Origin: Pseudomonas delhiensis
GTDB lineage: Bacteria; Pseudomonadota; Gammaproteobacteria; Pseudomonadales; Pseudomonadaceae
Assembly (NCBI RefSeq): GCF_900187975.1
Contig: NZ_FZPC01000013.1
Location: forward strand, 1 to 64,000
Length of the DNA stretch: 64,000 bases
Reading direction: 5' to 3'
Positions 26,686 through 35,681 of the stretch are shown in pieces (the first letter of the stretch is position 1; every line of letters starts with the position of its first letter). The position numbers and the translations under genes were made by a program. The notes below the pieces were generated by a model that made no database searches, was not told where the DNA came from, and saw only the letters and a program-made list of their open reading frames with translations.

Positions 26686-27327
26686 ATGAAGATCGCCCTG
26701 ATCGGTGCCACCGGCCACGTCGGCCATTATTTCCTGGAAGAAGCGCTGCGCCGCGGCCTACTGGTGACGGCGCTGGCCCGTGACCCGGCCAAGCTGGCCA
26801 ACCGCGCCGGCCTCACGGTCGTGCGCGCCGACGTCTACGACGCCGCGCAGGTGGCCAGGGCCGTCGCCGGCCATGACCTGGTCATCAGCGCCTTCAACGC
26901 CGGCTGGGGCAACCCGGACATCCGCGCCGCCCACGCCCGCGGCAGCCGCGCCATCCTCGAAGGCGCCAAGGCCGCCGGGGTGAAGCGCCTGCTGGTGCTT
27001 GGCGGCGCCGGCAGCCTGGAAATCGCCCCCGGCCAGCGCCTGGTGGACAGCCCGGAGTTCCCGGAAGCCTGGAAACAGGGCGCCCTCGGCGCCGCCGACG
27101 CCCTCGACCAGCTGCGCGGCGAAAAGGACCTGGACTGGGCCTTCCTCAGCCCGGCCATGCTCCTGGAAGGCGAACAGCGCACCGGCAAGTTCCGTATCGG
27201 CGGCGACCAGGTGCTGTTCGACGCCCAGGGCGAAAGCCGCATCTCCCTTCCCGACCTGGCCGTGGCCATGCTCGACGAGGCGCAAACCCCCGCCCACCAT
27301 CGCCAGCGCTTCACCGTGGCCTATTGA
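26686..27327 (+). CDS. NAD(P)-binding atypical SDR protein (YwnB/NmrA-like)
   Basis: A 213-residue protein with the N-terminal Rossmann motif IGATGHVGHYFLEEALRRG and the single-domain layout of the NmrA/YwnB group (PF13460). The family includes flavin reductase-like and stress-linked proteins of unknown substrate. The ATG at 26686 follows GGAGTCGCAAG. It lies 108 bp after mmsB on the same strand and may be a separate unit. It cannot be given a specific reaction. Confidence 0.82.
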   Translation: MKIALIGATGHVGHYFLEEALRRGLLVTALARDPAKLANRAGLTVVRADVYDAAQVARAVAGHDLVISAFNAGWGNPDIRAAHARGSRAILEGAKAAGVKRLLVLGGAGSLEIAPGQRLVDSPEFPEAWKQGALGAADALDQLRGEKDLDWAFLSPAMLLEGEQRTGKFRIGGDQVLFDAQGESRISLPDLAVAMLDEAQTPAHHRQRFTVAY

Positions 27328-27335
27328 GCGGAACA

Positions 27336-27633
27336 ATGTAGGAGCCATCGCGGACAAGGTCCTACGGGGAAATGCCGTGCCTCACGACAGACTGTAGGAG
27401 CGGGCCCTGCCCGCGATTCGCGCGCAGGGCGCGCTCCTACAGGGGAATACCGCGGGTGGGGCGGCGTAGGGCGAATAACCGTTCGCGGTTATCCGCCGCC
27501 TCACCTTTCCCATCGACCCTGCCTCGGTCGATCCGGAAATGCATGACCAGCGCCAAGCTCGACACCGAGCGGGCCGGTAACCAAGGTCAAACGGCGGATA
27601 ACGCCTGGGGCGTTATGCGCCCCACGGCCCCGA
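27336..27633. repeat. Mixed REP and GTAGGGCG repeat cluster
   Basis: Holds a partial CGCGGACAAGGTCC repeat (about 27348), a GTAGGAGCGGGCCCTGCCCG doublet (27393-27442), a GTAGGGCGAATAACC palindrome (27466-27497) and an inverse GCGGATAACGCCTGGGGCGT element ending at about 27625. It fills the convergent gap between the SDR and alkylsulfatase genes. No gene is seen. Confidence 0.75.
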
Positions 27634-29619
27634 TCACCCCTCGCGCTGCGCCGGCGTGGCGATGTCGAACCAGAAGTCGAAGTCGTCCAGCATGCCGAAC
27701 AGCTTCGCCAGCAGCAGCGGGTTGCCCGAGCTCTTCAGCTTGCCCTGGGCGATCAGCACCACCGGGTTGACCTCCTTGAGCAGCAGGCGGTTGAGGTCGG
27801 CGCGGTCGAGGGTCACCGTCTGCCCGGCGTCCTCGCTGCGCACCCCGCGGATGTTGTTCAGGTGCGAGTTCTTCAGCTCCAGCAGGTATTCCTGGCCGAT
27901 GTCCGGCAGCACCAGGTTGATGGCGAAATCCTCGCCCTCGGCCTTGCCGGCGTTCAGGCGCACGCCCAGGTAGTCGAACAGCAGGCCGGTGTCCATGGCC
28001 GCCAGGGCGTCGGCGCTGGAGGTCTTCAGCGGCGGCAGGTCGCGCGGCACGCCATGGCGCAGCTCGTCCGCCGCGGCCAGGTAGCTGTTGCGCCAGCCGG
28101 CGTTCTCCGCCTGGTAGCCCAGCTGCTCCAGGGCGTCGGCCTGCAGGCGGCGGGCGGCCTGGTTGCCCGGCTCGGCGAAGACCAGCTTGTTGACCACCTC
28201 CACCACCCAGCGGTACTCGCCCTGGTCGAAGGACTTCCGCGCCATCTGCAGCACATGCTCGGCGCCGCCCATGAATTCCACGTACTTCTTCGCCGAATCC
28301 TCCGGCGCCAGCGGGTTGAGGGTGGCCGGGTTGCCGTCGTAGTAGCCCAGGTACTTGTTCACCACCGCGCGCACGTTGTGGCTGACCGAGCCGTGGTAGC
28401 CGCGGTTGTACCACTCGTTGGCCAGCTCCGGCGGCAGCTGGAAGCGCTCGTGGATCTGGTTGATGGTCACGCCCTGGTTGGCCAGGTGCAGGCTCTGGTC
28501 GTTGAGGTAGCCGTAGAGGTCGCGCTGCTTCTCCAGGGTGCGGACGATGTCGTCGTGGCCCCAGCGCGGCCAGTTGTGCACGGCGAACATCACCTCGGCC
28601 TGGTTGCCGTAGCGGTGCAGCGCCTCGTTGATGTACTTGCTCCAGCCCAGCGCGTCACGGACCTCGGCGCCGCGCAGGGTGTAGAGGTTGTGCAGGGTGC
28701 CGGTGACGTTCTCGGCCATCAGCAGCGCCTTCTGCTTCGGCAGCCAGACGTTCATCTCCGACGGCGACTCGGTGCCGGGGGTGTTCTGGAAGGCGAGGTC
28801 GACGCCGTCGATGCGCAGCTGCTCGTCGGGCTTGTCGATGGTGCGGGTCGGCGCGATCAGGCTCATGGGGCCGTGGGCCACGGCCTTGCCGATGGCCATG
28901 TCGACCAGGCCGCGCGGGCCCTGGGGCAGCTGGGTGCCGTACTGGTAGGTGGCGCGGCGCAGCATGGCGTTGCCGGCCAGCACGTTCTCCTTGATGGCCG
29001 ACTCCATGAAGCCCTTGGGCGCGATGATCTGCACCTCGCCCTCGTCCACCTGCTCCTGGCTCACCAGGCCCTTCACCCCGCCGAAGTGGTCGACGTGGGC
29101 GTGGCTGTAGATGATCGCCTTGATCGGCCGCTGCCCCAGTTCCTGGCTGACCAGGGCGTAGGCGGCCCTGGAGGTGGCCGGGGTGGTCAGGGTGTCGATG
29201 ACGATCCAGCCGCTGTCGCCCTGGACGAAGGTGATGTTGGCCAGGTCGAAGCCGCGCACCTGGTAGATGCCGTCGGCGACCTTGTACAGCCCGTACTTGA
29301 GGTTGAGCAGGGCCTGGCGCTGCAGGCTGGGGTTGATGCTGTCGATGTCCCGGCCGGCGTCGAGGAAGCCGAAGCCGCCCAGTTGCCAGGCCACGCTGCC
29401 GTCCTCGTTGCGGATCACCAGCTGTTCCGGGCGCTTGATCAGGCCCTGCTCGACGCGGGCGAAGTCGGCGCGGTCGCCGAACGGCAGCGCCTCGCGCACC
29501 TTCTGCTGCAGGGCCACGGTGAAGGCGCTGGGCGGCTTGGGCGCATCGGCGGGGTCGTCGGCGGCCAGCAGGAGGGGCGACAGGCCGGCCAGCAGGACGG
29601 CGGCGGAAAGGCGCAGCAT
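27634..29619 (-). CDS. sdsA: SdsA1-type secreted alkylsulfatase (metallo-beta-lactamase fold)
   Basis: A 661-residue protein. Signal peptide at residues 1-19 ([16 protein letters not shown]). The binuclear zinc motif [10 protein letters not shown] gives H173, H175, D177 and H178. Further ligand segments follow ([26 protein letters not shown]). The middle alpha-helical dimerisation domain and the C-terminal SCP2-like domain of SdsA1 are both present (658 residues in P. aeruginosa). It hydrolyses primary alkyl sulfates such as SDS to alcohol and sulfate, allowing detergent detoxification and carbon use. A LysR gene is divergent 100 bp away, like sdsB1. Confidence 0.93.
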   Translation of the reverse strand: MLRLSAAVLLAGLSPLLLAADDPADAPKPPSAFTVALQQKVREALPFGDRADFARVEQGLIKRPEQLVIRNEDGSVAWQLGGFGFLDAGRDIDSINPSLQRQALLNLKYGLYKVADGIYQVRGFDLANITFVQGDSGWIVIDTLTTPATSRAAYALVSQELGQRPIKAIIYSHAHVDHFGGVKGLVSQEQVDEGEVQIIAPKGFMESAIKENVLAGNAMLRRATYQYGTQLPQGPRGLVDMAIGKAVAHGPMSLIAPTRTIDKPDEQLRIDGVDLAFQNTPGTESPSEMNVWLPKQKALLMAENVTGTLHNLYTLRGAEVRDALGWSKYINEALHRYGNQAEVMFAVHNWPRWGHDDIVRTLEKQRDLYGYLNDQSLHLANQGVTINQIHERFQLPPELANEWYNRGYHGSVSHNVRAVVNKYLGYYDGNPATLNPLAPEDSAKKYVEFMGGAEHVLQMARKSFDQGEYRWVVEVVNKLVFAEPGNQAARRLQADALEQLGYQAENAGWRNSYLAAADELRHGVPRDLPPLKTSSADALAAMDTGLLFDYLGVRLNAGKAEGEDFAINLVLPDIGQEYLLELKNSHLNNIRGVRSEDAGQTVTLDRADLNRLLLKEVNPVVLIAQGKLKSSGNPLLLAKLFGMLDDFDFWFDIATPAQREG

Positions 29620-29719
29620 GGAAGACTCCGGTTCTTGTTATGGGAATGCCTGGCACTATGCCGGCAGGCATGCTCATAATTCCAATGCATTCCTTTACCA
29701 ACTTCGATGCAAATCAAGC

Positions 29720-30649
29720 ATGATCGACCTGCGCCAGCTCCGCCATTTCGTCGCCCTCGCCGAACACGGCCACTTCGCCCGCGCCGCCGAGGCGGTGAAC
29801 CTCAGCCAGCCGGCGCTCTCACGCAGCATCCAGGCCCTGGAAAGCCAGCTCGACTGCCGTCTGCTGGACCGCAACCCGCGCGGCATCAGCCTCACCGCCC
29901 ACGGCCGGCTGGTGCTGGAACACGCGCGCCGGCTGCTGGCCGGCAGCCGCGCGCTGGACAACGCGGTGAGCCAGCTGGGCAACCTGGAGGCCGGCGAGCT
30001 GCGCCTGGGCGCCGGCCCCTTCCCCGCCGCGCGCCTGCTGCCGCAGACCCTCGCGGCCTTCAGCCGGGCCCACCCGCGGGTCAGCGTGGCGCTGGCCATC
30101 GAGAACTGGCAGGTCCTGCACCGGCGCCTGCTGGACGACGAGCTGGAGCTGTTCGTCGCCGACTGCCGCGAACTGCAGGACGACCCGCGCCTGGATATCC
30201 ACCCGCTGCGGGTGCACGACAGCCTGCTGTTCTGCCGCCCCGGCCACCCGCTGCTGGCCCGCGGGCCACTGGCGATCGACGACCTGCGCGCCTACCCGCT
30301 GGCCGGCCCGCGCCTGCCGCGCGACGCCCAGCAGCGCCTGGCGCATACCCTGGGCCGCGAACAGCCGCTGGACGTGCAGTGCGACGACGTGCTGATGCTC
30401 AAGGAACTGGTGCGCGGCAGCGACGTGCTCTGCCTGGCGGTGGCCGACGTGGTGGCCGCCGACGTCGCCGCCGGGCGCCTGGCCACCCTGGCCTGGCCGC
30501 GCCAGGCCGGCGACGCCGCGCTGCGCGGCTCGGCCTACGGCCTGGTGCGCCACGCCAGCCGCAGCCTGTCGCCGGCGGCGCAGGCCTTCGTCGAACGGCT
30601 GCTGGAGGTCGACGGCCAGCCCACCGAGGGCCCGGCGCAGAACGACTGA
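29720..30649 (+). CDS. LysR-family regulator, SdsB1-like
   Basis: A 309-residue LTTR with N-terminal HTH (MIDLRQLRHFVALAEHGHFA, then NLSQPALSRSIQALE) and a substrate-binding domain. It is divergent from the alkylsulfatase gene with 100 bp between them, the position of SdsB1, which activates sdsA1 in response to alkyl sulfates. A pair of AATGC-containing inverted half-sites in the gap (GGGAATGC about 29643, GCATGCTC about 29667) could be its target. The stop codon lies in the stem of a terminator-like hairpin. Confidence 0.88.
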   Translation: MIDLRQLRHFVALAEHGHFARAAEAVNLSQPALSRSIQALESQLDCRLLDRNPRGISLTAHGRLVLEHARRLLAGSRALDNAVSQLGNLEAGELRLGAGPFPAARLLPQTLAAFSRAHPRVSVALAIENWQVLHRRLLDDELELFVADCRELQDDPRLDIHPLRVHDSLLFCRPGHPLLARGPLAIDDLRAYPLAGPRLPRDAQQRLAHTLGREQPLDVQCDDVLMLKELVRGSDVLCLAVADVVAADVAAGRLATLAWPRQAGDAALRGSAYGLVRHASRSLSPAAQAFVERLLEVDGQPTEGPAQND

Positions 30650-30670
30650 CGGCACCCGAGGGTGCCGTCA
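30647..30670. terminator. Perfect 10-bp hairpin after the LysR gene
   Basis: TGACGGCACC / GGTGCCGTCA with loop CGAG. The LysR stop codon is the first base triplet of the stem. No U-tract follows on either strand. It sits between the convergent ends of the LysR and lipoprotein genes, so it may protect both 3' ends. Confidence 0.6.
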
Positions 30671-30679
30671 GCGGTGGCA

Positions 30680-30841
30680 TCAGCGACGCCAGTAGTAGCC
30701 GGGGGCCGGCGCGTAGCGCGGCGGCGGCGGGGGCGGCGCGTAGTAGCGGTGGCCGCCGCGCCAGCCACCGTGGTCGTGTTCGTAGACCACGCAGCCGGAC
30801 AGCGGCAGGAACAACAGCAGGGCAACGAGAAGACGACGCAT
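30680..30841 (-). CDS. Small putative lipoprotein, Pro/Tyr-rich
   Basis: A 53-residue protein. It has a hydrophobic signal (RRLLVALLLFLPL) ending in a lipobox LSGC, with Cys17 as the lipidation site. The mature peptide is a short His/Gly/Tyr segment with a run of seven prolines, ending APAPGYYWRR. The ATG at 30841 follows AGGAG at good spacing, which rules out the longer frame beginning at 30922. Short lipoproteins of this make are common in Pseudomonas and of unknown role. Confidence 0.75.
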   Translation of the reverse strand: MRRLLVALLLFLPLSGCVVYEHDHGGWRGGHRYYAPPPPPPRYAPAPGYYWRR

Positions 30842-30949
30842 GGCTAACTCCTGATCGGCATCCGCTTCGAACCAGCGGCTTATACGATCAGACCCGCCGC
30901 CCCCATGGCAGTGCCCGGCCACAGGGTAAAGCTTATGTAAATCACCTAT

Positions 30950-31195
30950 TTACCTCAGGGCAGGCAGGTGCAGGACGCCGAAGAACAGCACCTGCAGGCG
31001 TTCCAGCCAGGGCTGCGGGCGTGCCTTCAGGCGCCGGCCCAGCAGCAGCACCTCGCCGGCATGCACCGCCAGCAGCACGACCGAGAGCAGCAGCAGCGGG
31101 CGGTACAGCTCGCCGAAGGGGTACAGCAGGTTGACCGCGGCGGCCAGCCAGAACATGGCCAGCGCGCCCTTGGCGAAGGACAGCAGGTGCGACAT
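30950..31195 (-). CDS. DUF1145 family small membrane protein
   Basis: An 81-residue protein beginning MSHLLSFAKGALAMFWLAAA, with two or three hydrophobic helices (about 9-26, 32-52, 66-78). It resembles the YhhL/DUF1145 group found in many gammaproteobacteria. The start at 31195 has GGAG at 6 bp. Frames extending to 31468 have no initiation signal. Function unknown. Confidence 0.75.
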   Translation of the reverse strand: MSHLLSFAKGALAMFWLAAAVNLLYPFGELYRPLLLLSVVLLAVHAGEVLLLGRRLKARPQPWLERLQVLFFGVLHLPALR

Positions 31196-31460
31196 GGGCG
31201 ACTCCGATGGGGTGGATGGTCCGCGCAGTCTGCCGCGGCGCGCAAGCCGGCCGACACCGACTTTCGACTGGCGCGCCTGGCTCGCCAGCCGCGGCTGAGC
31301 GCCGCAGTGGAGCGCCGCCGCGGGAGTCGCTAGAGTGGAAGAGTGACCGCCCCACTCCAGCGGATGAGCGCACTCGCAGGATGGGTTGAGCCTGCGAAAC
31401 CCATGCTGCGCAGAGCGATTCGGTGCAGTCGGCAAGACAGTCGTCCCCACGAGGTGCTCC

Positions 31461-32534
31461 ATGCCCACGCTCAGCCATCACGATGCCCAGCAGCGGGTCA
31501 ATGACATCCACGCCTTCACCCGCGAGCTGCAGCGCCTGGGCGAGGAAGGCGCACTGAGCCTGGACGCGGCCCAGCGCGAGGGCCTGCAGGCGCACCACCT
31601 GCGCCTGCTGGACAGCTACCGCGAGCAGTTCGACATCGACCGCGACAGCCAGGACAGCCGCCTGTCCCTGGGCATGCGCATCGCCTCCTTCCTCGGCGCG
31701 CTGGCCCTGGCAGCCAGCCTGTTCTTCCTCTTCTACCAGTTCTGGGGCCTGTTCGGCGAAGCCGTGCAGGTGGCCATCCTCATCGGCGCCTCGCTGCTCA
31801 CCCTGCTGGCCACCTTCTGGCTGCAGCGCCGCGACGCCTCGGGCTACTTCGCCAAGCTGGCGGCCATGCTGGCCTTCGCCGCGCTGGTGCTGAACATCAG
31901 CATGCTCGGGCAGATCTTCAACATCACCCCGTCCGAGCGCGCCCTGCTGCCCTGGGCGGCCTACGCCCTGCTGCTGGCCTACCTGTGCGACGCGCGCCTG
32001 CTGCTGGCCGCCGGGCTGCTCTGCCTGATGGGCTTCATCGCCGCGCGCATCGGCACCTGGAGCGGCGTCTACTGGCTGGACGCGGGCGAGCGCCCGGAGA
32101 ACTTCTTCCCCGCCGCCGTGCTGGTGTTCCTGGTGCCGCTGGCGTTCGAGCAGCGCCGCTTCGACGGCTTCGCCGCGCTGTACCGGGTGTTCGGCCTGCT
32201 GGCGCTGTTCGTCCCCATGCTGGTGCTGGCCAACTGGGGCAACGGCAGCTACCTGCCCTTCGCCCCGCACCGCGTCGAGGGGCTGTACCAGGTGCTCGGC
32301 TTCGCCTGCGCCGCCGCGGCCATCTGGCTGGGCGCGCACCGCGAATGGCCGGAGGTGGTCAACACGGGCCTGGCGTTCTTCGTCATCTTCCTCTTCACCA
32401 AGTTCTACGACTGGTGGTGGGAGGTGCTGCCCAAGTACCTGTTCTTCCTCGCCCTGGGCGTGGCGGCGGTGCTGATCCTGCTGTTCCTGCGCTACCTGCG
32501 CAACGCCCATGGCCTGCTGGGAGGACGCCTGTGA
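31461..32534 (+). CDS. DUF2157 domain membrane protein
   Basis: A 357-residue protein. A soluble helical N-terminus (residues 1 to about 75, LQRLGEEGALSLDAAQREGL) is typical of DUF2157. It is followed by about nine or ten hydrophobic segments to the end. The ATG at 31461 follows GAGGTG. Its stop overlaps the start of the next gene (TGATG), so the two form a coupled pair, a common arrangement of DUF2157 and DUF4401/4824-type proteins. Function unknown. Confidence 0.82.
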   Translation: MPTLSHHDAQQRVNDIHAFTRELQRLGEEGALSLDAAQREGLQAHHLRLLDSYREQFDIDRDSQDSRLSLGMRIASFLGALALAASLFFLFYQFWGLFGEAVQVAILIGASLLTLLATFWLQRRDASGYFAKLAAMLAFAALVLNISMLGQIFNITPSERALLPWAAYALLLAYLCDARLLLAAGLLCLMGFIAARIGTWSGVYWLDAGERPENFFPAAVLVFLVPLAFEQRRFDGFAALYRVFGLLALFVPMLVLANWGNGSYLPFAPHRVEGLYQVLGFACAAAAIWLGAHREWPEVVNTGLAFFVIFLFTKFYDWWWEVLPKYLFFLALGVAAVLILLFLRYLRNAHGLLGGRL

Positions 32535-33358
32535 TGAACTTCACCCGCAACCACGGCCTGCTGCTGGGCCTGGGCCTGATCCTGCTGAGCAACGCCGCCG
32601 CCCTCGGCGCCGCGGCCTGGAACCGCAGCGGCGAGCCGGACAGCCGCCTGAGCCTCGGCGAGCGCGAGCTGCAGCGCAACAGCGACTGGCACCGCGAGAA
32701 CAGCGGCGTCAGCCTGCGCCTGCTGTGGCGCATCCCGGGCGACGAGGCCAACGCCGCCTGGGCGCCACGCATCCCCCTGGAGACCATGCGCGCGCTGGGC
32801 TTCCAGGTGCCCGGCAAGGTCGACCGCGACAGCGCCCTGGCCTTCGACCGCCAGCAGGCCCGCGACGCCCTGCTGGTGCTGGAGCTGGACGGCCCGCTGT
32901 ACCAGCGCGAGCTGGGCCTGGCCCGCGAGCGCCTGGCCCAGGCGGAGAAGCGCCTGGCCGCCAGCCCCGACGACGTGCACCTGAAGAGCGAACGCGACTT
33001 CCAGCGCAACGCCCTGGACAACGAGGAACAGCGCGCCAGCCGGCTGTTCCTGGCCGACGCCGGCACCGACCTGCAGGCCCTGCGCCAGCGCTACCCGGAC
33101 CGCCAGCGCTACGCCATCGTCCACGGCCAGGTGCGGCCCATCTCGCTGTACCGCAACCGCGCCTGGGCCCTGGGCGGCAGCGCCAGCACCGAGGGCGTGC
33201 GCGCGCTCAACGTGCCGCAGCGCTGGCACGACGAACTGGAGGGCCTGGCCCCGCGCGCCGAGCAGCGCGCGGCCCAGGAGCAGCCGCAGCCCTTCGGCGC
33301 CGAGGTGGCCTTCGGCCAGCGCCTGGAGCCCTGGATCGAGCGGATCCAGGCGCGCTGA
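32534..33358 (+). CDS. DUF4824 family protein, membrane-anchored
   Basis: A 274-residue protein with one N-terminal hydrophobic anchor (residues about 8-28, LLLGLGLILLSNAAALGAA) and a polar periplasmic remainder. LLWRIPGDEANAAWAPRIPL is a conserved-looking stretch. A charged coiled-coil-like segment lies at about 115-165. It is translationally coupled to the DUF2157 gene by a one-base overlap. The two probably form one membrane complex. Nothing indicates its activity. Confidence 0.8.
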   Translation: MNFTRNHGLLLGLGLILLSNAAALGAAAWNRSGEPDSRLSLGERELQRNSDWHRENSGVSLRLLWRIPGDEANAAWAPRIPLETMRALGFQVPGKVDRDSALAFDRQQARDALLVLELDGPLYQRELGLARERLAQAEKRLAASPDDVHLKSERDFQRNALDNEEQRASRLFLADAGTDLQALRQRYPDRQRYAIVHGQVRPISLYRNRAWALGGSASTEGVRALNVPQRWHDELEGLAPRAEQRAAQEQPQPFGAEVAFGQRLEPWIERIQAR

Positions 33359-33513
33359 GCGGGCCCGGCCAGGTGCCAGCAGGACTTTGGGCCTAATACC
33401 TATTGCACATTGCGCCACCGCGCCAGCGGGCTAAGGTGAAACACAGGCCCTGCCGATATCCGCGACGGAGCCCGTGCCAGTTGTAATGTCTCGAGGATTG
33501 CTCCCTTCCTCCC

Positions 33514-33539
33514 AGCCCCGCCACCCGGCGGGGCTTTTC
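33514..33539 (+). terminator. Intrinsic terminator AGCCCCGCC-ACCC-GGCGGGGCTTTT
   Basis: Nine-bp GC-rich stem, four-base loop and TTTT tail. It ends just before the sigma-54 promoter of nasS. It would insulate nasST from the upstream DUF2157 operon. The 155 bp before it show nothing else. Confidence 0.85.
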
Positions 33540-33548
33540 TTCATGGCC

Positions 33549-33564
33549 TGGCACTCCCCTTGCT
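33549..33564 (+). promoter_or_regulatory. Sigma-54 promoter of nasS
   Basis: TGGCACTCCCCTTGCT matches the -24/-12 consensus TGGCAC-N5-TTGCW with the mandatory GG-N10-GC spacing. RpoN with NtrC would link nasST to nitrogen limitation. An upstream NtrC site was not identified. Confidence 0.8.
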
Positions 33565-33580
33565 AGAACTTCCCCGGCAC

Positions 33581-33656
33581 GGCCCAACGGCGGGTCGTGT
33601 CCACCGACACCGGCGTCCCTTCGCCCGCCCGTCGCGGCGCGAAGCGGCGCCTTTTT
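33581..33656 (+). promoter_or_regulatory. nasS leader: hexaloop hairpin plus terminator
   Basis: GGCCC-AACGGC-GGGTC (33581-33596) is a hairpin with a six-base loop bearing A1 and G4, the ANTAR/NasT recognition pattern. Its loop is identical to that in the nasA leader. GGCGC-GAAGCG-GCGCC-TTTTT (33636-33656) then forms a short terminator 15 bp before the ATG. A second ANTAR hairpin is not obvious here, so control is less certain than for nasA and nirB. Confidence 0.6.
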
Positions 33657-33670
33657 GCCCCGAGGTAGCG

Positions 33671-34867
33671 ATGACCGACATTACCGCCAAGCTGCACCCA
33701 CTGGCCTGGGTCGCCGGCTCCGATGCACCAGAAAAGAGCGTGCTCGACCTGGGCTTCATGGCCCTGAGCGACGCCGCCTCGCTGATAGTCGCGGCCACCC
33801 AGGGCTTCGCCCAGCCCTACGGGCTGACGCTCAACCTGCGCCGCCAGGGCTCCTGGGCCATGCTCCGCGACGGCCTGCTCGGCGGCCAGCTGGATGCCGC
33901 CCATTGCCTGTACGGGCTGGTCTACGGCGTGCAGCTGGGCATCGGCGGGGTGCCGGCCACCGACATGGCGGTGCTCATGGGCCTGTGCCGGAACGGCCAG
34001 GCGATCAACCTCTCCGCCGCCCTGCAGCGCGACGGCGTGACCAGCGCCGATGCCCTGCGCCAACTGGTCCTGGGCCAGGGCGCGCGGCTGACCCTGGCGC
34101 ACACCTTCCCCACCGGCACCCACGCCCTGTGGCTCTACTACTGGCTGGCCAGCCTGGGCATCCACCCGCTGCGCGACGTCGACACCCTGGTGGTGCCCCC
34201 CACGCAGATGGTCGAGCACCTGCGCGCCGGGCGCATCGACGGCTTCTGCGCCGGCGGGCCCTGGGGCGCCCTGGCCATCGACGAAGGCATGGGCTTCACC
34301 GTCGCCACCAGCCAGTCCATCTGGCCGGACCACCCGGAGAAGGTCCTGGGCGCCACCCGCGCCTTCGTCGAGGAGTGCCCCAACGCCGCCCGCGCCCTGG
34401 TCATGGCCCTGCTCGACGCCAGCCGCTTCATCGAGGCCAGCGAAGAGAACCTGCGCGGCACCGCCCAGCTGATCAGCGGCAGCGACTACCTCGACGCCCC
34501 CCTGGCGAGCATCGAGCCACGCCTGCTCGGCCACTACCAGGACGGCCTCGGCCACGCCTGGAAGGACGCCCACCCGCTGCGCTTCCACGACGCCGGGCGG
34601 GCCAACCAGCCCTGGCTGTCCGATGGCCTCTGGTTCATCACCCAGTTCCGCCGCTGGGGCCTGCTGCGCGGGGAGCCGGACTACCAGGCCGTCGCCGCGC
34701 AGGTGCAGCAACAGGCGCTGTACCGCGAGGCCGCCCAGGCCCTGGGCATCGCCGTGGACGAGCGCGGCCTGCGCAGCTCGACGCTGATCGACGGCAAGCC
34801 CTGGAACGGCGAGGACCCGGCCGGCTACGCCCGCGGCTTCGCCCTGCACGCCCTGAACGATGCCTGA
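33671..34867 (+). CDS. nasS: Nitrate/nitrite sensor NasS
   Basis: A 398-residue protein of the nitrate-binding NrtA/NasS class but without a signal peptide, so it works in the cytoplasm. In the known mechanism it holds NasT inactive and releases it when nitrate or nitrite binds. The segment GFMALSDAASLIVAATQGFA (about 28-47) is typical of this family, as are GTHALWLYYWL and PTQMVEHLRAG. It precedes nasT by 13 bp. A sigma-54 promoter and leader lie upstream. The position beside nasT and the nitrate genes makes the call firm. Confidence 0.94.
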   Translation: MTDITAKLHPLAWVAGSDAPEKSVLDLGFMALSDAASLIVAATQGFAQPYGLTLNLRRQGSWAMLRDGLLGGQLDAAHCLYGLVYGVQLGIGGVPATDMAVLMGLCRNGQAINLSAALQRDGVTSADALRQLVLGQGARLTLAHTFPTGTHALWLYYWLASLGIHPLRDVDTLVVPPTQMVEHLRAGRIDGFCAGGPWGALAIDEGMGFTVATSQSIWPDHPEKVLGATRAFVEECPNAARALVMALLDASRFIEASEENLRGTAQLISGSDYLDAPLASIEPRLLGHYQDGLGHAWKDAHPLRFHDAGRANQPWLSDGLWFITQFRRWGLLRGEPDYQAVAAQVQQQALYREAAQALGIAVDERGLRSSTLIDGKPWNGEDPAGYARGFALHALNDA

Positions 34868-34880
34868 GGGAGCTGCGAAG

Positions 34881-35459
34881 ATGCTGCGCATCCTGCTGAT
34901 CAACGACACCGCGAGCAAGGTCGGGCGCCTGCGCGCCGCCCTGGTCGAGGCCGGTTTCGAGGTGCTCGACGAATCCGGCCTGAGCGTCGACCTGCCGGCG
35001 CGGGTCCAGGCCCTGCACCCGGACGTCATCCTCATCGACAGCGCCTCGCCCGGCCGCGACGTGCTGGAGCAGGTGGTGCTGGTCAGCCGCGACCAGCCGC
35101 GGCCCATCGTCCTGTTCACCGACGAGCACGACCCCCAGGTGATGCGCCAGGCCATCCGCTCCGGGGTCAGCGCCTATATCGTCGAAGGCATCCAGGCCGC
35201 GCGCCTGCAGCCGATCCTCGAAGTGGCCATGGCCCGCTTCGAGAGCGACCAGGCCCTGCGCGCCCAGCTGCAGGCCCGCGAGCAGCAGCTGGCCGAGCGC
35301 AAGCGCATCGAGCTGGCCAAGGGGCTGCTGATGAAGATGAAGGGCTGCCCCGAGGAAGAGGCCTACACCCTGATGCGCCGCCAGGCCATGAGCCGCCAGC
35401 AGAAGCTGGTGCAGGTGGCCGAGCAGATCATCGCGATGCACGAGATGCTGGGGCACTGA
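34881..35459 (+). CDS. nasT: ANTAR-domain antiterminator NasT
   Basis: A 192-residue RNA-binding regulator. Residues 1 to about 120 are a pseudo-receiver (LLINDTASKVGRLRAALVEA). A coiled linker leads to the C-terminal ANTAR domain (ELAKGLLMKMKGCPEEEAYT, about 145-164). It binds two-hairpin RNA leaders and prevents termination when nitrate is present. Candidate targets with the expected hexaloops are in the nasA, nirB and nasS leaders of this window. ATG at 34881 is chosen. An in-frame ATG 21 bp upstream overlaps the nasS end and is less likely. Confidence 0.95.
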   Translation: MLRILLINDTASKVGRLRAALVEAGFEVLDESGLSVDLPARVQALHPDVILIDSASPGRDVLEQVVLVSRDQPRPIVLFTDEHDPQVMRQAIRSGVSAYIVEGIQAARLQPILEVAMARFESDQALRAQLQAREQQLAERKRIELAKGLLMKMKGCPEEEAYTLMRRQAMSRQQKLVQVAEQIIAMHEMLGH

Positions 35460-35681
35460 CACGCGGCCAGTGGCCAGCGGCGGCACCGCGCGATCACCGC
35501 GCCAGCGCCGCTGCTGGCCCAGCCCGCGAGCGAAGCGGCCTATGCTGCCGCCGCCCCGCCCCACCGGCGGGGCCAGCATCCGCTTCCGCCGCCTACGCGG
35601 AAGCCCGCAGTGGGCGTGCGCGGCCAGGCACCCGGACGCCCATCCGTCAGCGCCGGCGCGCCGGCCCGAAAGAGGCACCCC

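Noticed and set aside
29660-29675. TGGCACTATGCCGGCA as a sigma-54 promoter for the SdsB1-like LysR gene
   Set aside because: GG-N10-GC spacing is present but the -12 element CCGGCA is poor and no nitrogen-type context supports it.
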